Positions 20,305 through 28,334 of a DNA stretch of 64,000 bases are shown in pieces (position 1 is the first letter of the stretch; every line of letters begins with the position of its first letter). The DNA comes from Thalassotalea crassostreae (GTDB lineage Bacteria; Pseudomonadota; Gammaproteobacteria; Enterobacterales; Alteromonadaceae), in assembly GCF_001831495.1 (NCBI RefSeq), contig NZ_CP017689.1, forward strand, positions 3,658,001-3,722,000, written 5' to 3'. A program made the translations under genes and the position numbers. Under the pieces are notes generated by a model. The model saw nothing but the letters and a program-made list of their open reading frames with translations, was not told the origin of the DNA and did no database searches.

Positions 20305-20370
20305 AAACTGGGGTCAGAGTCAGATTAATTTTATTTTTATAAGGAATTAATCTGACTCTGACCCCGGTTT
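20305..20370. repeat. Perfect 21-bp palindrome, REP/RAYT-like, possible terminator
   Basis: Arms at 20310-20330 and 20345-20365 (GGGGTCAGAGTCAGATTAATT and its complement) are a perfect 21-bp inverted repeat. They extend to about 26 bp with one T-G pair (AAAC/GTTT), around a 14-base loop. The right arm is followed by a T run. The sequence resembles solo ends of REP-associated transposons, and a degenerate TGGACTCTGACACCAG lies at about 33404. It also could end transcription of the Prx-Grx gene in both directions. Confidence 0.75.
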
Positions 20371-20419
20371 TTTGGTATTATTTATCTTATCTTGGCAACA
20401 AAGTAAGAAGCAATAATCA

Positions 20420-20656
20420 ATGGATAACCAACCTTATAATCCTCTCCATGGTGTAACCTTAAAAACGATCGTAACAGACTTAGAAGCCTATTTTGGGTTT
20501 AAAGAATTAGGTGCGCTGATCAAAATTCGTTGCTTTACTGATAACCCTAGCATTAACTCGAGTTTGAAGTTTTTGCGCAAAACACCTTGGGCGCGAGAAA
20601 AAGTTGAGCAGCTTTATATTAAGAACAAACATCGCATAAATTCCGAATCAGAATAA
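20420..20656 (+). CDS. VF530-family DNA-binding-like protein (DUF2132)
   Basis: This is a 78-residue protein matching the VF530/DUF2132 family. The conserved stretch PLHGVTLKTIVTDLEAYFGF at the start and FLRKTPWAREKVEQLY near the end are characteristic. Members have a double-stranded-DNA-binding fold of unknown biological role. It has AAGAAG ahead of the ATG and no functional partners in view. The gene lies directly after the large palindrome. Confidence 0.85.
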   Translation: MDNQPYNPLHGVTLKTIVTDLEAYFGFKELGALIKIRCFTDNPSINSSLKFLRKTPWAREKVEQLYIKNKHRINSESE

Positions 20657-20764
20657 CTGCCAGCCAAAACTCAATAGCGAATAAATTTACTAGCCATATA
20701 CGTCAAAATAGATAATGCTAGGAGACGCTATCGTAATCTAATATTGCTTTTTAAGGATCATAAA

Positions 20765-21250
20765 ATGACAACACCTTCTCCTTTACGTGCTCTAATGTTT
20801 GTTTTCTCAGTGCTTATGATTAGCGCATGTGCACAAGTGATGCCTGATGTTAAAGAGCCAGATGTAGAAGTTGTTGGTATTGAAATGTTGCCACTTAAAG
20901 GCGTAAACCCAGCGTTTAAGATCACCCTAAATGTTACAAATCCAAATAGCTTTGATCTTGATATTAGTCAGTTGAATTATAAATTGCTGGTAAATTCTGA
21001 ACCGTTATTAGCTGGTAAGAATAAAAATTTACCATCTATAAGTGCTAATGATTCTCAAGAAGTTGTGCTTATTGGCAAAGCGGATTGGTTTAACAGCTAT
21101 AAAGTGATTAAAGAAATCATTCGCAAACCAACAAAAACAGTATCTTATAAACTAGACAGTCAAATTGAATTTAGTGATTACCTGCCAATGTTTAACTTTA
21201 AACGCGAAGGTAATTTTATTCCGCAAAAAGCCATTCAAAATTCTCTATAA
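20765..21250 (+). CDS. LEA2/WHy-domain lipoprotein
   Basis: This is a 161-residue protein starting at the ATG with AAGGA 7 bases upstream. An N-terminal lipoprotein signal ends in the lipobox LMISAC, so Cys of the mature protein is lipidated. The rest (about 30-150) is a LEA type-2/WHy domain, recognisable by PAFKITLNVTNPNSFDLDISQLNYKLLVN-like alternation and the following GKNKNLPSISANDSQ. Such proteins are linked to stress protection in the periplasm, but the mechanism is not known. It has no evident operon partner. Confidence 0.82.
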   Translation: MTTPSPLRALMFVFSVLMISACAQVMPDVKEPDVEVVGIEMLPLKGVNPAFKITLNVTNPNSFDLDISQLNYKLLVNSEPLLAGKNKNLPSISANDSQEVVLIGKADWFNSYKVIKEIIRKPTKTVSYKLDSQIEFSDYLPMFNFKREGNFIPQKAIQNSL

Positions 21251-21298
21251 CAATAGCGTATTTTCAAATACTTAAGTTTGCACTCAAAATTCACTCAG

Positions 21299-21356
21299 AG
21301 CGCATTAACTTGTAGTTATCGATTAACTTATAGTTAACAACTACATTTATTGCGCT
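21299..21356 (+). promoter_or_regulatory. Nested hairpins upstream of the DksA-like gene
   Basis: A nested inverted-repeat series covers this stretch: AGCGCA/TGCGCT outside, TGTAGTT/AACTACA in the middle, and TTAACT-TAT-AGTTAA at the centre. It lies 56-113 bases before the DksA-like start. No T run follows, so a simple terminator is unlikely. A leader structure or protein-binding site is possible. Confidence 0.35.
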
Positions 21357-21411
21357 AGATCAAAATCATATTTATTCAATTGTTTAATCTACAGTCATAA
21401 GGAGTATGACA

Positions 21412-21735
21412 ATGATTGTAGAAAAGCTAACCAATACCCTCAACGAAAAAAAAGCTGAACTCACCAAGCGCTTAGTCGCTATTGAGAAAGACTTTCAAAA
21501 AGGTCGCAGCCAAGACTTCGCAGAACAAAACACAGAATCAGAAAACGATGAGGTTTTAGTCGAGATCTGTGAACAGACTCGCTTAGAACTAAACAAGATT
21601 GAACAAGCATTAGCATTACTGCAAACAGAACAATACGGTATTTGCAGCACCTGCGGAGATAAAATTGGCGAACAGCGCCTAACTGCATTGCCTTATGCCA
21701 AAACCTGTATTAGCTGCGCTCAAACTGAACACTAA
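21412..21735 (+). CDS. DksA/TraR-type C4 zinc-finger protein
   Basis: This is a 107-residue relative of DksA/TraR. A coiled-coil-like N-terminal half with NEKKAELTKRLVAIEKDF is followed by a zinc-binding motif CSTCGDKIGEQRL...CISCA with four cysteines. Such proteins bind the RNA polymerase secondary channel and modulate transcription. It is shorter than true DksA (about 150 residues). AAGGAG lies 7 bases before the ATG chosen here at 21412. It is followed 39 bases later by ydcH, possibly co-transcribed. Confidence 0.85.
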   Translation: MIVEKLTNTLNEKKAELTKRLVAIEKDFQKGRSQDFAEQNTESENDEVLVEICEQTRLELNKIEQALALLQTEQYGICSTCGDKIGEQRLTALPYAKTCISCAQTEH

Positions 21736-21774
21736 ATACTAAATACTAAATAACAATATCAAAGGATTAAAATT

Positions 21775-22029
21775 ATGAACATTCAAAAACACGATTTGCA
21801 TCACGAATTTCCTGAGTATCACGATGAAATCCATGAACTAAAAATGAGCAACAATCATTTTGCTAAAGTATTTAAGGCTTATCATGAGCTTGATCATGAA
21901 GTTATTCGCATTGAAGAAGGTGTAGAAAATACATCGGATGATTACTTGGAATCATTAAAGAAACAACGTCTTAATCATAAAGATGAGCTATTTTTAATGA
22001 TTAAAAAATACCAAACCAAAAAGGCTTAA
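21775..22029 (+). CDS. YdcH-family (DUF465) protein
   Basis: This is an 84-residue helical protein of the YdcH/DUF465 family, with the characteristic HDEIHELKMSNNHFAKVFKAYHELDHEVIRIEEG segments broken here into HDEIHELKMSNNHF and YHELDHEVIRIE. AAAGGA precedes the ATG. Family function is unknown. It is close behind the DksA-like gene and ends ahead of a strong terminator hairpin, so the two genes probably form one short operon. Confidence 0.85.
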   Translation: MNIQKHDLHHEFPEYHDEIHELKMSNNHFAKVFKAYHELDHEVIRIEEGVENTSDDYLESLKKQRLNHKDELFLMIKKYQTKKA

Positions 22030-22085
22030 ATACACTATTTAAAGTCTTATAAACTTCATCATATAACGATGAATTTATGCCAAAG

Positions 22086-22117
22086 AAAGCGCCTGTTGTG
22101 GCGCTTTTATTTTTTCT
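22086..22117 (+). terminator. Rho-independent terminator after ydcH
   Basis: Stem AAAGCGCC / GGCGCTTT with loop TGTTGT is followed by TTATTTTTT. It is 57 bases after the ydcH stop and ends the DksA-like/ydcH operon. Confidence 0.8.
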
Positions 22118-22197
22118 GACGCCTAAAACCGTAAAAACAACTCCGACATGTTAAAATTTTGTGAAAAATCATCATGGTATTTGCTATGCTTAAGAAA

Positions 22198-22324
22198 TAG
22201 CATTTATCTAGGTTTGATGCGGGATTGATTAAACTATTTCGGCTGTTTCATTAAAACACTGAATTTTCGACACCGTGAGAGTTTGATAAATTTTGTAAAT
22301 CCTATCAAACGTGATTAAATGCTA
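22198..22324. repeat. 127-bp segment with imperfect terminal inverted repeats
   Basis: TAGCATTTA opens and TAAATGCTA closes the segment, and the similarity continues inwards (a left TAGCATTTA-TC..GGTTTGAT against a right ATCAAACGTGATTAAATGCTA) for about 24 bases. A further arm pair GTTTGATA/TATCAAAC lies at 22281-22288 and 22303-22310. No target duplication is seen at the flanks. It may be a small non-autonomous element or a folded leader. It sits in the 336-bp gap before the coiled-coil gene, otherwise empty. Confidence 0.4.
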
Positions 22325-22365
22325 GTAGTAATAATAACGATATATAAAAACAACAAGAGCTTATT

Positions 22366-24537
22366 ATGGCAGACAAGTCTGTATTAGATAACGACACGGA
22401 AGAGCAGTTGCAATTACTGGCTGGAGATATATTTATCCAACTAGAGGATAAGTTTAAGCAATTTGCCGCTAAGTTAGGTGAACAAGCCGAGGTAGAAAAA
22501 CAAAAAGCTCTTGTTGAACAAAAAAATGAATTGGATGAAAAATATAATCTAGTTCATGAAAAATTAAGCCAATCAAAACACAATTCAGTAAATCTCAAAT
22601 ACAGCGAAATAGAGCAGCTTAATCAAAAGCTATTGCGCTATGAAACTAAATACCTGCAACTAAAAGAAAAACACGAAACCATTGGTACCATTTTAAAAGT
22701 TAAGCTAAAAGAAGAGCAAAGCTTTAACGAAGAAATTCGTTTGGTTAAAGACAACCGAAACCTGTTACAGTCACAACTTGAACCTCTGAATCAAGAAAAC
22801 GCCGAACTAAAAAAAGAACTAAAGAAAGTAGAGCAAAAGCTAACTAAGCTCGAAACAACTCACAAACAGCTACAAGAAACCACGAGTCTTGAAATTGCAG
22901 AATTAAAAGCCAGCCTAAACGGTGACCAAGATCAGTTTGAACAGCTACAAACGGCGCACAAAGACCTCAATGATACCTTTACTGAGCTAGAGTCAAAATT
23001 TAACGATAGCGAACAAAGTGTCAGTAAGTTAAATAACGAGATCGCTGAAAAAAATATCGCTCACAAGTCGGAAACTGAGCGACTCATTGCTCAACACAAA
23101 GAGCGTTTATCGATCTATGAGCAAGCCTCTGGCTCAAGCTCACAGGCCCTTAAAAGCCTTGAAGGCAAGCTAACCAAGTCTCAAGAATTAGTTAACAAGA
23201 ACAAAGCAGAAATAGCCGAGCTCAACAAGAGTATCAAGCAATTAGAGAAAGATAACAAAGCGTTAACGGTGGAAAATAAAAACTCTGCTAAGCGCATAGA
23301 TCAAGAAACTGCCAAGGTTGACAAACAATATAAGTCAGAGATAGAAAAACTGAATAAAACCATCAACGCTAATACCTTAGCGCTGAAGTCTATTGAAACT
23401 GAAAAACAAAAATTACAAGATAGTGAAACTGCACACATTGCAGACATAGCGCAATTACAAGAACAATTAGAAGCCATTCAAGCAACATTGGCCGCTGCCG
23501 AAGTAAAGCTTAAGGATGCCGAAAAAACACAACAAAAAGCGCTCAAAGAACAACAAAAATCTACTGACGAAAAAATTACTGAGTTAACAGCACAAGCCAA
23601 TGAACGTGACATACTCAGCCAACAGTTAGAATCAGAAAAAGCAGCTTATGAAAAAGCAATTGAGCAGCTACAAACAGATTCCGAATCAAAGGTAGCGGCA
23701 TTAAACAAAGAGGTTAGTGCTTTAACCAAGAGCAAAGACAAGATACAGACTGAGCTTGATCATCATTTGCAAAACCTTAACGCCGAGCAACAACAAATTG
23801 CCGATATTGAGCAACAACATCAACAGCAACTTGAACAGGCGACAAAAGATTTGCAACAACAGCTGAATGATATTGAAAAACAGCTGGCGCAAAGCGAGAA
23901 AAAACAAAAGTCGACTTGGATTGAAAACGGCGCACTTAAAGATAAAGTCGAACGCAAAGAAGAACAATTATCAGAGTTAGAAAGCAATCATAAGAAGACT
24001 ACCGAACAGCTCATTAATATACGCCAACAGCATGACAGTGAATTGTCCGAACTGAATAAGTCCCACAAAGCGGAAATCAAACAGTTGGCAAGTGAAAGCG
24101 ACAGTAAAACCAACAGCCTTAATGAACAAATCAGCGCAATTAATTTAGATCTTAAAGAGCAGAAAGATAAATTAGATACTCACCAAAGTAATACCGACAA
24201 AATTATTGAAAAGCTTAACAATGACAAAGCTGAGTTAGGTAAAGAACTAGAGACACTGAAAAAACAAACAACGAATGAATCATCTGAAATTGCAAAACTA
24301 GAAGCGGCATTGGCAGCCGAGCAAGAAAAAGTTTCAAGCTACCTGCAAAAAAATGCGACATTGAAATCTCGTCAAGACTCTAGCGATGATCAGATTCGCA
24401 ATACCTTAAAAGAACTCCGCGATGAAAATTCAGAATTGAAACAACGTCTTAACGATGAAACCGCAGAACTTCAAGATAAGATTACTGAGTATCGATTGAA
24501 ATTTGAATACGCGCAGAAACAATTGGCGGGCAAGTAA
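22366..24537 (+). CDS. Large coiled-coil protein of unknown function
   Basis: This is a 723-residue protein made almost entirely of charged heptads rich in Glu, Lys, Gln and Leu from about residue 30 to the C-terminus. Leucine and isoleucine recur at a/d positions. No signal peptide, membrane segment or catalytic motif is visible, so a cytoplasmic filament or scaffold is suggested. AAGAG lies ahead of the ATG. The gene is monocistronic. It resembles SMC-arm or filament-type coiled coils in composition only, so any such name would be unsafe. A chromosome-organising, polarity or cytoskeletal role is possible, but nothing here demonstrates it. Confidence 0.85.
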   Translation: MADKSVLDNDTEEQLQLLAGDIFIQLEDKFKQFAAKLGEQAEVEKQKALVEQKNELDEKYNLVHEKLSQSKHNSVNLKYSEIEQLNQKLLRYETKYLQLKEKHETIGTILKVKLKEEQSFNEEIRLVKDNRNLLQSQLEPLNQENAELKKELKKVEQKLTKLETTHKQLQETTSLEIAELKASLNGDQDQFEQLQTAHKDLNDTFTELESKFNDSEQSVSKLNNEIAEKNIAHKSETERLIAQHKERLSIYEQASGSSSQALKSLEGKLTKSQELVNKNKAEIAELNKSIKQLEKDNKALTVENKNSAKRIDQETAKVDKQYKSEIEKLNKTINANTLALKSIETEKQKLQDSETAHIADIAQLQEQLEAIQATLAAAEVKLKDAEKTQQKALKEQQKSTDEKITELTAQANERDILSQQLESEKAAYEKAIEQLQTDSESKVAALNKEVSALTKSKDKIQTELDHHLQNLNAEQQQIADIEQQHQQQLEQATKDLQQQLNDIEKQLAQSEKKQKSTWIENGALKDKVERKEEQLSELESNHKKTTEQLINIRQQHDSELSELNKSHKAEIKQLASESDSKTNSLNEQISAINLDLKEQKDKLDTHQSNTDKIIEKLNNDKAELGKELETLKKQTTNESSEIAKLEAALAAEQEKVSSYLQKNATLKSRQDSSDDQIRNTLKELRDENSELKQRLNDETAELQDKITEYRLKFEYAQKQLAGK

Positions 24538-24817
24538 AAATTAGCAAACATCAAAAAACTCTAATTTATATACTACGTTCCAATATAGAGCTAAAACTGT
24601 AGAGTATCTTTTACACTTGCGGCAATATTATTCTCTTCTTATCAAGTCGTATTTGATCTTTGACATAATCCTGATACCTTTGCATTGTTACCTTATAATT
24701 TTTATACAAAATTTTATCTAAAAAAAATCAATTTAGCTTGAGTGATATTAAACATATCTAAACCTCAAAACATCAGTGCAATATTATTGATGTCATGATC
24801 CACAGAGGAGAGTTACC

Positions 24818-25999
24818 GTGAGCGCAGCGCAGTCAAACTGGGAAGACATTCTTTTACTCAACGACCAATTAACCGAAGATGAGCGTATGATCCGAGATAT
24901 GGCTCGTGATTTCTGTCAGGAACAATTACAACCTGGTATTTTAATGGCAAATCGCAATGAGCATTTTGATCCAAAAATCATGCGTCAATTTGGCGAGTTA
25001 GGCTTGTTAGGTGCGACAATCGATGGTTATGGTTGCTCGGGTGTTGGCTACGTTTCTTATGGTTTAGTCGCACGCGAAGTGGAACGCGTTGACTCAGGAT
25101 ACCGAAGTGCAATGAGCGTGCAATCATCGCTTGTTATGCATCCAATATATACTTGGGGTAGTGACGCTCAAAAGCAAAAGTACCTACCTAAATTAGCGAC
25201 TGGTGAATGGATTGGCTGTTTTGGTTTAACTGAACCTGACGCCGGCTCCGATCCAGCAGGTATGAAAACACGTGCTAAAAAAGTCGCTGGTGGTTATCAA
25301 TTAACTGGCAGCAAAATGTGGATCACCAACTCCCCAATTGCCGATGTTTTTGTGGTTTGGGCAAAGAGTGAAGCACACGACAATCAGATTTGTGGTTTTG
25401 TTTTAGAAAAAGGCATGAAGGGTCTATCTGCACCTAAAATCGAAGGTAAAATGTCATTAAAAGCATCGATAACTGGTGAGATTGTAATGGATAACGTGTT
25501 TGTGCCAGAAGGGAACATGTTCCCAGACGTTCGCGGCTTAAAAGGCCCATTTAGCTGCTTAAACATGGCTCGTTACGGCATTTCATGGGGCGCAATGGGC
25601 GCTGCGGAAGACTGTTGGCACCGTGCTCGTCAATATGGTTTAGATCGTACTCAGTTTGGCAAACCATTGGCGCAAACACAGTTATTTCAAAAGAAATATG
25701 CAGATATGCAAACGGAAATTACTTTAGGTCTGCAAGCATCACTTCGAGTGGGCCGTTTAATTGACGAAAAACGATTCGAACCTTCAATGATATCGCTAGT
25801 CAAACGAAATAACTGCGGCAAAGCATTAGATATCGCTCGCACCGCTCGAGATATGCATGGTGGTAACGGTATTGCCGATGAGTTTCATGTAATTCGTCAC
25901 ATGATTAACCTAGAAACGGTTAATACATATGAAGGCACCCATGACATTCATGCGCTAATCTTAGGTCGAGCTCAAACCGGCTTACAAGCCTTTTATTAG
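24818..25999 (+). CDS. gcdH: Glutaryl-CoA dehydrogenase
   Basis: This is a 393-residue FAD flavoprotein of the acyl-CoA dehydrogenase superfamily that oxidises and decarboxylates glutaryl-CoA to crotonyl-CoA in lysine and tryptophan catabolism. Typical motifs are [21 protein letters not shown], and the C-terminal [14 protein letters not shown] with likely catalytic Glu372. The length and the sequence resemble GcdH rather than short-chain acyl-CoA dehydrogenases. The GTG start has AGGAG seven bases upstream. It is followed by a small lipoprotein gene and a RidA gene on the same strand. Confidence 0.93.
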   Translation: MSAAQSNWEDILLLNDQLTEDERMIRDMARDFCQEQLQPGILMANRNEHFDPKIMRQFGELGLLGATIDGYGCSGVGYVSYGLVAREVERVDSGYRSAMSVQSSLVMHPIYTWGSDAQKQKYLPKLATGEWIGCFGLTEPDAGSDPAGMKTRAKKVAGGYQLTGSKMWITNSPIADVFVVWAKSEAHDNQICGFVLEKGMKGLSAPKIEGKMSLKASITGEIVMDNVFVPEGNMFPDVRGLKGPFSCLNMARYGISWGAMGAAEDCWHRARQYGLDRTQFGKPLAQTQLFQKKYADMQTEITLGLQASLRVGRLIDEKRFEPSMISLVKRNNCGKALDIARTARDMHGGNGIADEFHVIRHMINLETVNTYEGTHDIHALILGRAQTGLQAFY

Positions 26000-26035
26000 G
26001 CGCCAATTATTTACAGCAGAGACGGAGTTTGTGTA

Positions 26036-26311
26036 ATGAAATACATACTAGTTTTAATCATGTTTTCACTAACAGGTTGCCTTTCTATACAGGAAAAGAA
26101 AGAAATCAACGTTGCGCCGCAATTGCCAACCGCGCTTGATGAAGAAAACTATCGACGCAATAGTGATAATGGTGACAATATGGTTGTTGTCATGGGCGAT
26201 TGTCGTCACCTAGAAAACAATGAATATTGTGAAAAAGAAAAGCGCAGAGAAGCCGACAATAAAAAGCAGCTCGATGAGTCACTTAAAAAACACACCAGCA
26301 AAGAGCAATAA
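26036..26311 (+). CDS. Small lipoprotein of unknown function
   Basis: This is a 91-residue protein with a lipoprotein signal ending in the lipobox LTGC after a short hydrophobic stretch. The mature part is hydrophilic and charged (rich in Glu, Lys, Asn), with no recognisable domain and one [10 protein letters not shown] segment with two cysteines. It starts 36 bases after gcdH and ends 5 bases before the RidA gene, so co-transcription is likely. The function is unknown. Confidence 0.7.
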   Translation: MKYILVLIMFSLTGCLSIQEKKEINVAPQLPTALDEENYRRNSDNGDNMVVVMGDCRHLENNEYCEKEKRREADNKKQLDESLKKHTSKEQ

Positions 26312-26316
26312 TTTTT

Positions 26317-26667
26317 ATGATTGAACGATTTGAAACTAAACAGCGCATGAGTCGCATTGTAAAACACAATGGTACCATCTATTTGTGTGGTCAGGTTTGT
26401 GCAGATGCTGAAAAAGGTATAACCGAACAAACACAAACAATGCTTGAAAAAGTCGACGATTTATTAGTAAAAGCTGGTAGCAATCGCAAGAATATTTTGT
26501 CCGCGACAATATACATAAAAACCATGAAAGACTTTAAAGCAATGAACGAAGTTTGGGATGCATGGATACCGGATGGATTTGCACCAGCAAGGGCATGCGT
26601 TGAAGCAAGCATGGCACGCGAAGAATTATTAGTAGAAATCTCAATCGTTGCCGCGGAAATATATTAG
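26317..26667 (+). CDS. RidA-family protein
   Basis: This is a 116-residue member of the YjgF/RidA family, with the usual central [10 protein letters not shown] and the C-terminal segment PARACVEA followed by LVEISIVAA. RidA proper deaminates reactive enamine/imine intermediates from PLP enzymes. This one is of the subgroup lacking some of the typical residues, so the exact substrate is unclear. The start is 5 bases after the lipoprotein stop, so it is probably in the gcdH operon. Confidence 0.88.
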   Translation: MIERFETKQRMSRIVKHNGTIYLCGQVCADAEKGITEQTQTMLEKVDDLLVKAGSNRKNILSATIYIKTMKDFKAMNEVWDAWIPDGFAPARACVEASMAREELLVEISIVAAEIY

Positions 26668-26737
26668 TTTAAATATTAGATATATACTTTTTAGATAGTC
26701 TACTGCTAACAAGAGACTATGGCGTCAATAACTAATT

Positions 26738-27688
26738 TCATACTTTTGGCGCCTCCCACATAACACCATCTCTAAGCATTGAATTTAAGATCACAATCAT
26801 CTTCCTAATGCAGGCAATAATAGCGACTTTTTTAGGTTTTCCTGCCTCTAATAATCGCTGATATGTTGCTTTAAAAACTGGATTTGATTGCATTGCAGAC
26901 ATCATTGCCATGTATAAAACTGTTCGCACTTGAGGGCGGCCTCCTTGTATTTTTCGATGTCCCTTATACCGACCACTTTCTCGGTTCATAGGCGCAACAC
27001 CAATTAATGCGCTAGCTTGCTTACTGTTGATATAGCCTAATTCAGGCAAATTACTGATGATTGATGCCGCTGCAATTTTGCCAATGCCTGTCATGCTTTG
27101 AAGTATCATATTTTTCGCTTGATATTCTGGGCAACTTTCAATGAGTTTAACGATTTTTTCTTCAATTTTTATTATCTGATTTTTGAATAAAGTAAGCACT
27201 GGTTTGATTGTCATAGCCAATTCTTTGGGCATAATTTGTAGTCGATTCTTTTCCATGGTTTGCATATTTAATAATTGGTTACGGCGGGTGACTAAATCGC
27301 TCATAGCTTGCATGGTGTCTGGTTTAAGTTTGGACAATGATGGTTTAATTGCTTCGCTATAGTGGGCAATTAATTGTGCATCAAGTTTATCTGTTTTAGC
27401 GCGCTGACCAATGGCACCTGCAAACCTTTTTATATGGATAGGGTTTGCGATAGTGAATGGTAAACCTGCGTTAGCACAGGCGATGATAAATGGCATTTCA
27501 AGCCGTCCAGTTGCTTCAATAACAATACGTTCAGGTTTGTGCTTTTTGATGATTTTAACGGCTTCCTTAATGCCTTTTTTATCGTTTGCTACGGTGAAAT
27601 AAATGTCCAATGGACGAATATAAATGTCGAGCTGATATTTTCCTGTATCAACACCAACGTTAATGTTTTGATTTGTATGTGCTTTCAT
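26738..27688 (-). CDS. IS110-family transposase (DEDD type)
   Basis: This is a 316-residue recombinase. The N-terminal RuvC-like DEDD domain has Asp14 (VGVDTGK), Glu58 (IEATG), Asp100 and Asp103 (KTDKLDAQ). The C-terminal Transposase_20 domain contains TGIGKIAAASI, then ALIGVAPMNRESGRYKGHR, where the serine in the ESG motif is the probable nucleophile. The protein has normal length for the shorter IS110 group, with no frameshift. Established knowledge: such recombinases work with a structured bridge RNA from the element's non-coding end. It is probably functional, but the element may be a single copy. Confidence 0.95.
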   Translation of the reverse strand: MKAHTNQNINVGVDTGKYQLDIYIRPLDIYFTVANDKKGIKEAVKIIKKHKPERIVIEATGRLEMPFIIACANAGLPFTIANPIHIKRFAGAIGQRAKTDKLDAQLIAHYSEAIKPSLSKLKPDTMQAMSDLVTRRNQLLNMQTMEKNRLQIMPKELAMTIKPVLTLFKNQIIKIEEKIVKLIESCPEYQAKNMILQSMTGIGKIAAASIISNLPELGYINSKQASALIGVAPMNRESGRYKGHRKIQGGRPQVRTVLYMAMMSAMQSNPVFKATYQRLLEAGKPKKVAIIACIRKMIVILNSMLRDGVMWEAPKV

Positions 27689-27689
27689 A

Positions 27690-27865
27690 ATAAGCTAACC
27701 CTTACTTGCATAATGCGGGTTCGAGACCCAGTAGACTATTCGAGTGTAATGCTTGGAGTTCTTCGTCGCGTTCGTTCTTGTTATCGGTCTCTCAACAGAG
27801 GAGCCTTCGTTCAATCGAACTACGACAAAGAAGGGCTTTAGTTGCAGCTAAAGCCTGGGTCTCAC
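27690..27865 (-). ncRNA. Candidate IS110 bridge-type RNA region
   Basis: This 170-180 base leader of the transposase gene has several hairpin-forming segments: GGCTTTAG/CTAAAGCC at 27834-27855 with a 6-base loop, GTTC-AATC-GAAC near 27810, CTCT/GAGAG near 27790-27800, and a GAGACCCAG/CTGGGTCTC pair at 27725-27733 and about 27855. It contains no supported coding frame. The read-out on the transposase strand would contain ATAGTCTACTG, the same word as at 26695. Bridge RNA is an inference from the family; fold and transcription are not tested. Confidence 0.4.
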
Positions 27866-28036
27866 TTTACCGAAAATTAAAAATAATTAATAAAAGATAT
27901 GGGTTTATTATCCATACAAGTGTTTATTGTTTTCAGCAGAAACTGTATTTCATTATTATAGAGCCGCACAGGCATTAACAATCAATGAATATTCCCCATC
28001 TTAACTAATTATTTTTATCATTACGTCCAATTTGAT

Positions 28037-28209
28037 AACGTAATCATAAATTGTTTTGTTTAGCTCGCTAAAATGAAAGTGATAATTTGCCAATGTGATT
28101 ACCAAATCCGCCAACTCCAGGCAAAACATAGCTTAACGAGGTTTATTCTAAAAACAACTACTAGAATTCGATCCTGTTTTTTATTTAAAAACATTGACAA
28201 CGTAATCAT
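28037..28209 (+). promoter_or_regulatory. Repeated AACGTAATCAT motif before secreted-protein gene
   Basis: AACGTAATCAT occurs twice, at 28037-28047 and 28199-28209. Related TGATTAC/GTGAT words occur at about 28092-28102 and 28256-28266. The 27871-28334 gap has no other recognisable gene. The repeats could be sites of an unidentified regulator of the 28335 gene. They are the only noticeable structure in this stretch. Confidence 0.35.
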
Positions 28210-28334
28210 CCACACTTAAATTTAATTTTCAACAAGTACTTTTAACTTGTTAATGTGATGATTAATGACTAACTATCGCTCCTAAATAAAAGCTAAATGG
28301 ACTTTCTCTACAAAAATAACGATAAGAGAAACAA

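Larger units (their letters stand above)
26690..27870. mobile_element. IS110-family insertion sequence (approximate ends)
   Basis: The element carries one transposase gene on the minus strand and a hairpin-rich leader upstream of it. ATAGTCTACTG at 26695-26705 and its complement CAGTAGACTAT at 27730-27740 form an 11-bp inverted pair flanking the transposase. This could be the subterminal inverted repeats of the IS1111 subgroup, or a guide/target match to the leader. The outer borders are estimates, because IS110 elements lack conventional terminal repeats and target duplications. Confidence 0.7.

Noticed and set aside
20305..20370. Palindrome as a simple terminator only.
   Set aside because: The arms are longer and more perfect than needed, and the core resembles mobile REP/RAYT ends, so both roles are kept open.
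27711..27735. GGG-TTCGAGA-CCC at 27718-27730, resembling a tRNA T-arm.
   Set aside because: The stem has only 3 bp beyond the loop and no acceptor, anticodon or D-arm fits around it. It lies in the IS110 leader.
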